In this document: positions 39,106 to 48,374 of the stretch, piece by piece
Numbering within the stretch: the stretch's first letter is position 1
Layout of the letters: each line of letters opens with the position of its first letter
Origin: Pseudomonas sp. LS.1a
GTDB lineage: Bacteria; Pseudomonadota; Gammaproteobacteria; Pseudomonadales; Pseudomonadaceae
Assembly: GCF_022533585.1 (NCBI RefSeq)
Contig: NZ_CP092827.1
Coordinates: 3,574,001-3,638,000, forward strand
Length of the DNA stretch: 64,000 nt
Direction of reading: 5' to 3'
Translations under genes and position numbers: made by a program
Notes under the pieces: model-generated
Databases searched by the model: none
Seen by the model: the letters and a program-made list of their open reading frames with translations, nothing else
Told to the model about the DNA's origin: nothing

Positions 39106-39384
39106 ATGCCTGAAGAAATCAAGCCTCGCCTCGCCCTCTGCCTCCTGCTGCTGGCCACCGGCGCCAGCGCAGCACCACAGCCGCAAGATAACGTCATCGA
39201 CGTGCAGCACGACAGCCAGCGCGGCGTCACCTGCTACCTGCTGAATGGGGTCGGCATCAGCTGCATCCCCGACAGCCAGCTGCAGGCCGGCAACGAGCGC
39301 CAGCTCTCCCCGCACGAAACCCAACCCGAACCTACACCCGCACTGGCGCCTGGGCGCTGGATTGATGAGAGGTATGAGCTGTGA
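39106..39384 (+). CDS. Small secreted hypothetical protein
   Basis: A 92-aa protein with an N-terminal signal-like stretch (LALCLLLLATGASAAPQ, cut near residue 22), two cysteines (CYLLNGVGISC) that could pair, and a Pro-rich C-terminus. Probably periplasmic. Function unknown. Confidence 0.62.
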   Translation: MPEEIKPRLALCLLLLATGASAAPQPQDNVIDVQHDSQRGVTCYLLNGVGISCIPDSQLQAGNERQLSPHETQPEPTPALAPGRWIDERYEL

Positions 39385-39575
39385 GCAGCATGAATTGGAA
39401 CGTCGCACCTCGCGATGCAGAGGCATGGGCGCCCAGCACTCCCAAGTTCATGGCCGGCTGGTACAAGACAGACGCAGGAGGCCGCTGGTATTTCTCCCTA
39501 TCGCGCAGTTCTGGTTGGTGGGGAATCGAGCGGCCATCGACATATCGCCAGCGCCAAATGGAGCGGCGACCATGA
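39381..39575 (+). CDS. Small hypothetical protein (Trp-rich)
   Basis: A 64-aa protein starting at GTG 39381 (GTGA overlap with the previous stop); first residues MSSMNWNVAPRDAEAWAPST. Rich in Trp/Tyr (GWYKTDAGGRWYFSLSRSSG). Overlaps the NinX-like gene by ATGA. Function unknown. Confidence 0.55.
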   Translation: MSSMNWNVAPRDAEAWAPSTPKFMAGWYKTDAGGRWYFSLSRSSGWWGIERPSTYRQRQMERRP

Positions 39576-39976
39576 CCGACCTAATCGAAGTGAGGGTATC
39601 CAACCTGGTCGGCGCGCCGCTGGACTGGGCTGTGGCCATGGCCGAAGGATTCGAGTCAGATCCCGAGCGTCTGACAAATGTTTGGCTCAACGAAGAAGAC
39701 CCTACCAGCATCAGCATCCGCGGCGTCGAGATGGGCTATGGATTCAGGCCCTCATCAAACTGGGAGCACGGTGGGCCGCTGATCGAAAAGCATCAGGCAG
39801 GCTTGAGCCATGACCGGTATTTGTCAGGCGGTCCATGCGGCTGCAGCGCAGGGCCGCTCAACTCGACATGGCTTTCCGGTCCTACACCCCTTATCGCCTT
39901 TTGCCGCGCCTTGGTCCACGCGAAGCTCGGCCCAGTCGTGCGGGTACCAAAGGAGCTGATCTCATGCCCAGCCTGA
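39572..39976 (+). CDS. ninX: NinX-like (DUF2591) protein, copy A
   Basis: A 134-aa protein starting MTDLIEVRVSNLVGAPLDWA. The opening (V..L.G..LDWAVAMAEG) and later GPLIEKH, then PTPLIAFCRALV, match DUF2591/NinX. NinX function is unknown; it is part of the nin region in lambdoid phages. A second, related gene starts 13 bases before this one ends, giving a tandem pair. Confidence 0.8.
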   Translation: MTDLIEVRVSNLVGAPLDWAVAMAEGFESDPERLTNVWLNEEDPTSISIRGVEMGYGFRPSSNWEHGGPLIEKHQAGLSHDRYLSGGPCGCSAGPLNSTWLSGPTPLIAFCRALVHAKLGPVVRVPKELISCPA

Positions 39977-40296
39977 TCAAGGTGCAAACCTGCGACCTAG
40001 CCGGCAAGGCGCTGCTCTGGGCCATCGAGTTGGTAGACGGCCCGATGCCGGCGGTGGCCGGCCAACTGCAACTTCCACTGGGTGGCCAAACCATCGACGA
40101 CGCGGCGGGAGAGCACCTGATCCAGAAGCACGGCATCTGGATCGACCGCGGCTACAGCTGGCCTTGGTTGGCCTGTGTGTCAGGTCATCCGCTGGACAGG
40201 CAGCCAGGCGATACCCGGGCAGAAGCAGCGGCCCGCGCTGTGGTGCACCACGCCCGCGGCGAAACCATCAGCGTGCCGAAGGAGCTATGCCAGTGA
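39964..40296 (+). CDS. NinX-like (DUF2591) protein, copy B
   Basis: A 110-aa protein starting MPSLIKVQTCDLAGKALLWA, the same fold cues as copy A (L.G.AL.WA.EL..G, HLIQKHGIWID, AAARAVVHHARG, ISVPKEL). Shares the C-terminal VPKEL with copy A, suggesting tandem duplication followed by divergence, not a frameshift. Confidence 0.7.
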   Translation: MPSLIKVQTCDLAGKALLWAIELVDGPMPAVAGQLQLPLGGQTIDDAAGEHLIQKHGIWIDRGYSWPWLACVSGHPLDRQPGDTRAEAAARAVVHHARGETISVPKELCQ

Positions 40297-40346
40297 TCCT
40301 GCCCCTGATGTTCGTGGCCTTCAACCTCTACAGGTGGCCGCGATGA
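40287..40346 (+). CDS. Possible 19-aa peptide
   Basis: MPVILPLMFVAFNLYRWPR, with GGAG 3 bases before ATG, overlapping genes on both sides. Mostly hydrophobic. A tiny membrane peptide or a translation-coupling stub. Weak support. Confidence 0.25.
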   Translation: MPVILPLMFVAFNLYRWPR

Positions 40347-40654
40347 GCGCAGAAGTCTTCAAGTTTCCGCTGAAGCGCCGAGCCCAAAACAACCAGGTGA
40401 TGGCCAACCAAGCCGAGCGCAAAAGGCTGGCCGACTGGTTCCGCGAAATCGCCCAGCACATCGAGGGCAACGAGGTGGAGCGCGAGCCGGTGGCAGCCAT
40501 GATCGTACTCAGCAGTGCAGCCGGCGACGAAGTTCTGCATGTCGGCTACTCAACCGACGCCACCTCACTCGTCCAGGCAGGGAACGCAGCCCGCCAATGG
40601 GCTCACCTGACCTTCCAGCGCAAGGCCGGCAACTTCTTCGACCGCCAACGCTAA
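40343..40654 (+). CDS. Hypothetical early phage protein
   Basis: A 103-aa protein starting MSAEVFKFPLKRRAQNNQVM, with a helical NQAERKRLADWFREIAQHIE segment and a beta end (MIVLSSAAGDEVLHVGYSTD). A small ligand-binding-like phage protein; no family recognised. Confidence 0.6.
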   Translation: MSAEVFKFPLKRRAQNNQVMANQAERKRLADWFREIAQHIEGNEVEREPVAAMIVLSSAAGDEVLHVGYSTDATSLVQAGNAARQWAHLTFQRKAGNFFDRQR

Positions 40655-40684
40655 CCCCTCCCCCAACTACTCAAGCCCGCCGAC

Positions 40685-41044
40685 ATGCGCGGACGAGGAT
40701 GCCCTGTGCTCAAACAAATCGGAAAGCTCATCACCGAGCCGCTTCGCAAAGGCGACAAGCATCGTCCGCTGAAATGGCGGATGGGCATGCGCCTGAATCA
40801 CGTCCACTTGGCACTCCACAGCGAATATCCGCGCATCTGGAACGCGATCGTGCTGGCCGGCCGCTGGCTGATCTGCAAACCCTTCGGCCATCGGTGGTCA
40901 GCATTCTCGCTAGTGAAGTACGGCGACTTCGGCGACTCGCGCATGTGCAAGGTCTGCCGCATTAGCCACGGCAAGCACCGCGGCGTTGATACCTACCACG
41001 AGACGCACCGGCCAGGCGGCTGGACGCCGATCGTCAAGCCCTGA
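40685..41044 (+). CDS. Hypothetical phage protein
   Basis: A 119-aa basic protein. ATG at 40685; a GTG at 40706 with GAGGA upstream is also possible. Contains a CKVC motif (residue 89 region) with histidines after it (HGKHRGVDTYHETHR), like a small zinc site. Function unknown. Confidence 0.55.
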   Translation: MRGRGCPVLKQIGKLITEPLRKGDKHRPLKWRMGMRLNHVHLALHSEYPRIWNAIVLAGRWLICKPFGHRWSAFSLVKYGDFGDSRMCKVCRISHGKHRGVDTYHETHRPGGWTPIVKP

Positions 41045-41082
41045 CCACCAACCTGCCGCCACCGGCGGCGTGGAGACCATCC

Positions 41083-41259
41083 ATGAACCTGATCGACTGC
41101 TACGTCACGAAGATCCTCGGCGAGCCGTACCGCAAGTTCGGCTTCTGGTGGGTGGGGGCCGAGAACGAATCGGAAGGCCGCCCAGGCAAAACCGAACTCA
41201 TGTTCCGCACCGAGGAAGCCGCCCGCGCGGCGAAGGTCGGGCACCACTTCACGGCCTGA
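41083..41259 (+). CDS. Small 58-aa hypothetical protein
   Basis: MNLIDCYVTKILGEPYRKFG ... KVGHHFTA, 58 residues, preceded by a GGAGACC site. Similar short proteins with the YVTKI(L) start often precede the excisionase in Pseudomonas prophages, as I recall. Function unknown. Confidence 0.6.
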   Translation: MNLIDCYVTKILGEPYRKFGFWWVGAENESEGRPGKTELMFRTEEAARAAKVGHHFTA

Positions 41260-41278
41260 TCGGCCGCAGGAGAACCAC

Positions 41279-41683
41279 ATGGCAAACGCCAGCGCGGCAC
41301 CGGCCGCTCGCATTCAGCCGCGCATCATCCGCGCTGGCGATGCACCCCACTACCTCGGCATGTGCCGATCGGAATTCAACAAGACCGTCAGGCCGCATGT
41401 GAGCGAATTCCCCATTGGGGAGCGCGGCATCGGTTTCGACCGGGAAGAGCTGGACGCCTGGGTGAACGACTACATCCAGGCCATGGCAATTGCGAAAGAA
41501 GGCGCTCAGGGACGACAATCACCCGGCAGCGAGCGCCCATCAGGAGATAAGGGATGGCGCGAAAGACAATCACAGGCCTTTCCCAAAGGAACGGCATCTG
41601 GCACATCGACAAGAGGATCAACGGCGAGAGACTTTACGAAAGCACTGGAACTTGTGACCGGGCGGAAGCGGAAAAGTACCTGA
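41279..41683 (+). CDS. AlpA/Xis-like excisionase candidate
   Basis: A 134-aa protein starting MANASAAPAARIQPRIIRAG. Residues about 18-60 (RAGDAPHYLGMCRSEFNKTVRPHVSEFP..ERGIGFDREELDAWV) form a MerR/AlpA-type winged helix, the fold of phage excisionases, and a disordered tail follows. It overlaps the integrase by 130 bases, a tight control arrangement. Directional control of Int is expected. Confidence 0.75.
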   Translation: MANASAAPAARIQPRIIRAGDAPHYLGMCRSEFNKTVRPHVSEFPIGERGIGFDREELDAWVNDYIQAMAIAKEGAQGRQSPGSERPSGDKGWRERQSQAFPKGTASGTSTRGSTARDFTKALELVTGRKRKST

Positions 41684-42732
41684 TCCACCGGCTCGAGCAG
41701 ATCCGCCAGCGCAAAGTGTATGGTGTTCGGCAGGTTCGGACGTTCCGGGAGGCGGCTACCAGGTACCTGCTCGAGCACAAGGATCAGCCGTCAATCAAGC
41801 TGACTGCCCTGTGCCTCCAGCAACTTGATCCATACCTGGGCGACCTGCCGCTGACGCACATCGACGACCAGGCGCTGGCCCCGTTCATTCGGGACCGGCA
41901 GACGGACGAAGATTTGCCGAATGGGAAAGTGAGGAAGGCGGTCAGCAACCGGACGGTGAACATCGCGATCGAGCGGGTGATTCGCGTTCTGTCGCTGGCT
42001 TGCCGGAAATGGCGGGATGAAGAGCGCAGGCCTTGGCTCGACAGCATCCCGCTGCTGGCCAAGCTGGAGGAGAAGAGATCCAGTCGAAAGCCATACCCGA
42101 TGTCTTGGGATGAGCAGTCGATTCTCTTCGGTGAGTTGCCGGACCACCTGCAGCGTATGGCCCTGTTCAAGGTGAACACGGGCTGCCGCGAGCAGGAGGT
42201 CTGCAAACTGAGGTGGGACTGGGAGATCTCGGTACCCGAACTGGGCACCAGTGTGTTCCTGATACCTGCCGATTTCGGCGGCCGGCACGAGAACTCAGGC
42301 GTGAAGAACCGAGATGAGCGTCTGGTGGTGCTGAACAGCGTGGCAAAGTCGATCATCGACGGGCAGCGCGGGATTAGCCGGGAATGGGTGTTTCCCTACA
42401 ACGGCACCGGGATGCACAGGATGAACGACTCGGCCTGGAAGAAAGCGAGGGTGCGCGCGGCAAAGCTCTGGCAGGAGCAACACTTGCGGCCGGCACACCC
42501 TGGGTTCGCTTCGATCAGGGTTCACGACTTGAAGCACACTTTCGGCAGGCGCCTGAAAGCAGCTGGTGTAACAGAGGAAGATCGGAAGTCGCTTCTTGGC
42601 CACAAGAACGGCAGCGTGACCAGTCACTATTCTGGCGCGGAGCTGGGACAGTTGATAGAGGCGGCAAACAAAGTTTCAGCGACGGACTCGCGTGGGCCGG
42701 TGCTGACGATTTTGAAGAGGAGGCAGGCGTAA
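41554..42732 (+). CDS. int: Tyrosine-family site-specific integrase
   Basis: A 392-aa integrase. Catalytic positions: Arg212 (NTGCREQEV), His324 in VHDLKHTFGRRL (the usual HxxR reads HxxK, a variant I have seen in related Pseudomonas integrases), His350 in LLGHK, and nucleophile Tyr359 in SHYSG. The N-terminal domain binds arm sites. It lies 80 bases from the 3' end of tRNA-Pro, so the tRNA is the likely attB. Overlap with the excisionase gene couples their expression. Confidence 0.93.
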   Translation: MARKTITGLSQRNGIWHIDKRINGERLYESTGTCDRAEAEKYLIHRLEQIRQRKVYGVRQVRTFREAATRYLLEHKDQPSIKLTALCLQQLDPYLGDLPLTHIDDQALAPFIRDRQTDEDLPNGKVRKAVSNRTVNIAIERVIRVLSLACRKWRDEERRPWLDSIPLLAKLEEKRSSRKPYPMSWDEQSILFGELPDHLQRMALFKVNTGCREQEVCKLRWDWEISVPELGTSVFLIPADFGGRHENSGVKNRDERLVVLNSVAKSIIDGQRGISREWVFPYNGTGMHRMNDSAWKKARVRAAKLWQEQHLRPAHPGFASIRVHDLKHTFGRRLKAAGVTEEDRKSLLGHKNGSVTSHYSGAELGQLIEAANKVSATDSRGPVLTILKRRQA

Positions 42733-42741
42733 AAACCTGAG

Positions 42742-42762
42742 AAGTCACGCAAAAGTCACGCA
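42742..42762 (+). repeat. Short direct repeat near the attachment site
   Basis: AAGTCACGCA occurs at 42742-42751 and 42753-42762, about 50 bases from the tRNA 3' end. Possible integrase arm-type sites; not tested. Confidence 0.4.
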
Positions 42763-42766
42763 CATG

Positions 42767-42794
42767 AAAAAGGCCACTCCTTTCGGAAATGGCC
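42767..42794 (-). terminator. Terminator downstream of tRNA-Pro
   Basis: Leftward GGCCATTTCC-GAAA-GGAGTGGCC (one mismatch region) then TTTTT. It lies 18 bases beyond the tRNA 3' end, on the prophage side of the junction, so the phage supplies it. Confidence 0.7.
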
Positions 42795-42811
42795 TAAGTC
42801 ATTGAAGTATA

Positions 42812-42856
42812 TGGTCGGGACGGAGTGATTCGAACACTCGACCCCTTGCACCCCAT
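42812..42856. other. Putative attR (prophage right junction)
   Basis: The prophage ends within the 3' part of the tRNA-Pro gene: integrase at 42732, tRNA 3' end at 42812, host genes to the right. A copy of the 3' tRNA sequence should exist at the other prophage end, left of this window. The exact core cannot be seen. Confidence 0.5.
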
Positions 42857-42888
42857 GCAAGTGCGCTACCGGGCTGCGCTACGCCCCG
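42812..42888 (-). tRNA. tRNA-Pro (anticodon GGG)
   Basis: A 77-nt leftward tRNA with encoded CCA. Acceptor CGGGGCG/CGTCCCG (one G-T), D arm GCGC, anticodon stem CTTGC/GCAAG around the loop ATGGGGT (GGG anticodon), T arm GAGTG/CACTC with TTCGAAT. It reads CCC/CCU proline codons. Its 3' end is also the prophage junction and remains functional after integration. Confidence 0.95.
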
Positions 42889-43000
42889 ACTGGGCTTTGA
42901 AGCATGTTCTCAATGCTACCGAGAACGTTGAAGAATGTACCCTAACATCCTGATAAATGAAAGCTTTTTCTCAAAAAAATTCACTCATCAAAAACCCAGG

Positions 43001-43357
43001 TCACTTCTTCAACACCACCAACACATCCTCCAACTCGACAATCATCTGCCGAATCAGCTGCTTGTACTGGCTCGACTCATCCTTAGCCTCATCACTGGAG
43101 AGCCTCAACCGAGCCCCACCAATGGTGAACCCCTGGTCATAAAGCAGCGCGCGAATCTGGCGAATCATCAGCACATCCTGCCGCTGATAATACCGCCGGT
43201 TCCCCCGCCGCTTCACAGGATTGAGCTGATCGAACTCCTGCTCCCAATACCGCAGCACGTGCGGTTTTACCGCACAAAGCTCACTCACCTCACCAATGGT
43301 GAAGTACCTTTTGCCCGGTATGGGGGGCAGTTCGTCGTTATGGCTTGGTTCCAGCAT
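43001..43357 (-). CDS. MerR-family transcriptional regulator
   Basis: A 118-aa protein starting [20 protein letters not shown]. MerR helix-turn-helix [24 protein letters not shown] followed by the wing [16 protein letters not shown]. It lies next to ihfA, the usual place for a conserved gamma-proteobacterial MerR-like gene. Its 5' end overlaps the ihfA 3' end by 20 bases. It lacks an effector domain, so the function is unclear. Confidence 0.88.
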
Positions 43358-43640
43358 AGGCCTCAACCCGGGCCTTCAACTTCTGCCCTGGACGAAAGGT
43401 GACGACGCGCCGTGCAGTGATCGGGATTTCTTCCCCTGTCTTGGGGTTGCGGCCCGGCCGCTGGCGTTTGTCGCGAAGGTCGAAGTTGCCGAAACCGGAC
43501 AGCTTGACCTGCTCGTTCTCTTCAAGTGCGTGCCGAATTTCTTCGAAAAACAGCTCGACCAGCTCCTTGGCCTCACGCTTGTTAAGCCCCAGCTCCTCGT
43601 ACAGCCTTTCGGCCATCTCAGCTTTCGTCAGAGCACCCAT
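43338..43640 (-). CDS. ihfA: Integration host factor subunit alpha
   Basis: A 100-aa protein starting [20 protein letters not shown], with the DNABII body [20 protein letters not shown] and the beta-arm motif [14 protein letters not shown] bends DNA and is required for many phage integrations and promoters; here it lies beside the prophage, though not because of it. Order pheT-ihfA is the usual one in gamma-proteobacteria; it follows pheT by 4 bases. Confidence 0.97.
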
Positions 43641-43644
43641 GCCG

Positions 43645-46026
43645 TTATTTCCTTAACGTGGTGTTCAACCTTTGTTCGAGCGAGGTGAGGATGTTTTGCA
43701 GTGCGGCGTTCACCTCATCGTCGTTAAGAGTGCGCGATGGATGCTGCCAGGTCAAGCCGACGGCAAGGCTTTTTCTATCAGGATCAATGCCTTTACCTTG
43801 GTAGACGTCAAACAGCCTGAGGTCTGTAAGCCATTCGCCTGCATTGTCACGAATTACTTCAAGCACCGAGCTAGAAGCTACATCACGTCCTGCGATCAAA
43901 GCCAGGTCGCGGCGGGTTTCCGGGAACTTGGACAGCTCGCTGAATTTCGGCAGGCGGCCTTCGACCACGTCGCCCAGCACCAGCTCGAACAGGAACACCG
44001 GGCGGTCCAGGTCCAGGGCCTTGGCCAGCTCTGGGTGGATGGCGCCGAGGTAGCCGACCAGCTTGCCGTCACGCTCGATGGCGGCGGTCTGGCCTGGGTG
44101 CAGGGCTGGGTGCTTGCCGGCGCTGAAGGTGAAGTCGCTCAGGGCGCCGGAGTAGCCCAGCAGGGCTTCCACGTCGGCCTTCACGTCGAAGAAGTCGACG
44201 CCGTCGCGGCCGTTGGCCCAGCCTTCTGGCAGGCGGCTGCCGGTGACAACGCCGGCGATCATCGGCTGCTGCTTCAGGTCGCCGAGCTGGCCGACGAAGC
44301 GCAGGCCGCTTTCGAACAGGCGCACGCGGTCTTGCTGGCGGTTCAGGTTGTGCTGCAGTGCCTTGACCAGGCCCGGCCACAGGGATGCGCGCATGGCGGC
44401 CATGTCGCTGGAGATGGGGTTGGCCAGCAACAGCGGCTCTACGCCCGGGCTGAACAGTTCGAACAGTTTCGGGTCGATGAAGCTGTAGGTGATGGCTTCC
44501 TGGTAGCCGCGGGCAACCAGCAGGCGGCGCAGGGTCGGCAGGTCACCGCGGGTTTCCGGCTTGCCCTGGGGGGCCAGGCGGGCTTGCGGGTAGCGAACCG
44601 GCAGGTTGTTGTAGCCGTACAGGCGGGCCAGCTCTTCGATCAGGTCCACTTCCAGGCTGATGTCGAAGCGGTGGCTTGGGACGTTAACGGTCCACTGCCC
44701 TTCCCCGTCTTTAGTCGTGGTCAGTTCCAGGGCGTTGAGCAGCTGCTCGACCTGGGCTGGGTCCATTTCCATGCCGAGCATCTGGGTGATGCGTTCGGCG
44801 CGCAGGGTGACCGGGGCCACTTGCGGCAGGTGCTGTTCGCTGACGGCTTCGACGACCGGGCCGGCTTCGCCGCCGACGATGTCCAGCAGCAGCTGGGTGG
44901 CGCGCTCCATGGCTTCGCGGGCCAGCTGCGAGTCCACGCCGCGCTCGTAGCGGTGCGAGGCGTCGGTGTGCAAGCCGTAGGAACGGGCTTTACCGGCGAC
45001 GGAGATCGGCTCGAAGAAGGCGCTTTCGAGGAACAGGTCGCGGGTTTTTTCGGTGTTCACACCGCTGTGCTCGCCACCCATGACGCCGGCGATGGCCAGG
45101 GCGCGGGTGTGGTCGGCGATGACCAGGGTGTCGGCGCGCAGGGCCACTTCCTGGCCGTCGAGCAGGACGAGCTTCTCGCCCTCTTCGGCCATGCGTACGC
45201 GGATGCCGCCGTTGATTTCTGCCAGGTCGAAGGCGTGCATCGGCTGGCCGAGTTCGAGCATCACGTAGTTGGTGATGTCGACGGCGGCGTCGATACTGCG
45301 CACGTCGCTGCGGCGCAGGCGTTCGACCATCCACAGTGGGGTCGGCTTGCTCAGGTCGACGTTGCGGATGACGCGGCCCAGGTAACGTGGGCAGGCAGCC
45401 GGGGCGCTGACTTCGACCGGGCGCACTTCGTCGTGGGCAGCCGGTACGGCTGGCACTACCGGGCGGGTGACCGGGGTGTCGTACAGGGCGCTGACGTCGC
45501 GGGCCAGGCCGGCGATGGACAGGCAGTCACCGCGGTTGGGGGTGAGGCCGATTTCGATGCTGGCGTCGTCCAGGCTCAGGTACTGGCGAATGTCTTCGCC
45601 AACCGGGGCGTCGGCAGCCAGCTCGAGCAGGCCGTCGTTCTCTTCGCTGATCTGCAGCTCGGCAGCCGAGCACAGCATGCCGAAGGACTCGACGCCGCGC
45701 AGCTTGGCCTTCTTGATCTTGAAGTCGCCCGGCAGTTCGGCACCGATCATGGCGAACGGGATCTTGATGCCTGGGCGGGCGTTAGGGGCGCCGCACACGA
45801 CCTGGAAGGTTTCCTGGCCATTGCTTACCTGGCACACGCGCAGCTTGTCGGCGTCCGGGTGTTGTTCGGTGGCGAGGATTTCGCCCACGACGATGCCGCT
45901 GAACTGGCCGGCAGCGGGGGTAACGCTGTCGACTTCGAGGCCGGCCATGGACAGGCGGGCGACCAGTTCGTCACGGGAGACTTGCGGGTTTACCCAACCG
46001 CGCAGCCACTGTTCACTGAATTTCAT
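43645..46026 (-). CDS. pheT: Phenylalanyl-tRNA synthetase beta subunit
   Basis: A 793-aa protein starting [20 protein letters not shown], with the tRNA-binding EMAP-like domain ([20 protein letters not shown]), B3/B4 editing and B5 domains, and a C-terminal FDX-ACB domain ([20 protein letters not shown]). Pairs with pheS to charge tRNA-Phe. Located between pheS and ihfA. Confidence 0.98.
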
Positions 46027-46057
46027 GCTGTTCTCCTAGAATGTGCGTCGATTGGGC

Positions 46058-47137
<1,080 letters not shown>

Positions 47138-47183
47138 TCAATGCCCGACGGCGCTAGCGCCGCCGGGTGATTGTCGCGGGTAC

Positions 47184-47540
47184 TTAAGCCAGAACGGCTT
47201 TAGCTTTCTCGACAATCGCAGCAAACGCCGCTTTTTCGTTCACTGCCAGATCGGCCAGAACCTTACGGTCGATTTCGATCGAAGCCTTTTTCAGGCCAGC
47301 AATCAGACGGCTGTAGGACAGACCGTTGGTGCGGGCACCGGCGTTGATACGAGCGATCCACAGTGCGCGGAACTGACGCTTCTTCTGACGACGGTCACGG
47401 TAGGCATATTGACCTGCCTTGATGACAGCCTGCTTGGCAACGCGGAATACGCGCGAGCGTGCACCGTAGTAGCCTTTAGCCAGTTTCAGAATTTTCTTGT
47501 GACGCTTACGAGCGATGACGCCACGCTTAACACGAGCCAT
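47184..47540 (-). CDS. rplT: 50S ribosomal protein L20
   Basis: A 118-aa protein starting [20 protein letters not shown], the canonical L20 sequence ([20 protein letters not shown]). Binds 23S rRNA early in assembly and represses the operon in some bacteria. Normal length. Confidence 0.99.
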   Translation of the reverse strand: MARVKRGVIARKRHKKILKLAKGYYGARSRVFRVAKQAVIKAGQYAYRDRRQKKRQFRALWIARINAGARTNGLSYSRLIAGLKKASIEIDRKVLADLAVNEKAAFAAIVEKAKAVLA

Positions 47541-47567
47541 GAGTAACTTCCTCTATCTAAACCAGAA

Positions 47568-47762
47568 TTAACGTACGCGCAGCATGCGCTCGACTTTTGC
47601 CACGTCAGACGGGTGCAGCAGGCTGGCACCGCGCAGTTGACGCTTACGCTTGGTCGACATTTTGGTCAGGATGTGGCTCTTGAAAGCGTGCTTGTGCTTG
47701 AAGCCGGAAGCGGTCTTCAGGAAGCGCTTCGCAGCACCGCTCTTGGTTTTCATTTTTGGCAT
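47568..47762 (-). CDS. rpmI: 50S ribosomal protein L35
   Basis: A 64-aa protein starting [20 protein letters not shown], standard L35. Start at 47762 (annotation from an earlier ATG would add MRSSN). Between infC and rplT as in most bacteria. Confidence 0.98.
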   Translation of the reverse strand: MPKMKTKSGAAKRFLKTASGFKHKHAFKSHILTKMSTKRKRQLRGASLLHPSDVAKVERMLRVR

Positions 47763-47823
47763 GTTGGAACTCCGCATTCGATAAAATTACACAATAATCA
47801 TCAGGCCTGCCGTGCCCGGGAGA

Positions 47824-48369
47824 TTACTTCTTCTTTTTGGGGGCGATGACCATCATAAGCTGGCGTCCTTCCATCTTCGGATGCTGCTCAACGGAGCCGT
47901 ATTCGGCGAGGTCGGCTTCGACCCGCTTCAACAGCTCCATGCCCAGCTCCTGGTGGGCCATCTCACGGCCGCGGAATCTCAGAGAGATCTTGGCCTTGTC
48001 CCCATCGGTAAGGAAACGTACCAGGTTGCGTAGTTTTACCTGGTAATCCCCTTCTTCCGTCCCTGGACGAAACTTGATTTCTTTGATCTGGATCTGCTTC
48101 TGGTTTTTCTTGGCTTCGTTGGCCTGCTTCTTCTTCTCGAAGAGGTGCTTGCCGTAGTCCATCACCTTGCAGACGGGCGGTTGCGCGTCGGCGGAGATCT
48201 CCACCAGATCCAGCTTCGCTTCATCAGCGATACGAAGCGCTTCATCAATCGAGACGATGCCAATCTGCTCGCCGTCAGCGCCAATTAACCGAACCTCGCG
48301 TGCCGAGATATTCTCGTTGATCGGGGCTTTCGGTGCAGTTCGTTTATCGTTTCTCATTTCACGCTTAAT
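47824..48369 (-). CDS. infC: Translation initiation factor IF-3 (ATT start)
   Basis: A 181-aa protein ([20 protein letters not shown] ...). The best start is the codon ATT at 48369, the rare IF-3 start used for autoregulation: GGAG is 8 bases upstream, while the ATG at 48375 overlaps the thrS stop (TAATG) with only 2 bases after GGAG. IF-3 rejects non-canonical starts, including its own. The C-domain ([20 protein letters not shown]) is complete. Confidence 0.95.
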   Translation of the reverse strand: MKREMRNDKRTAPKAPINENISAREVRLIGADGEQIGIVSIDEALRIADEAKLDLVEISADAQPPVCKVMDYGKHLFEKKKQANEAKKNQKQIQIKEIKFRPGTEEGDYQVKLRNLVRFLTDGDKAKISLRFRGREMAHQELGMELLKRVEADLAEYGSVEQHPKMEGRQLMMVIAPKKKK

Positions 48370-48374
48370 AGTCA

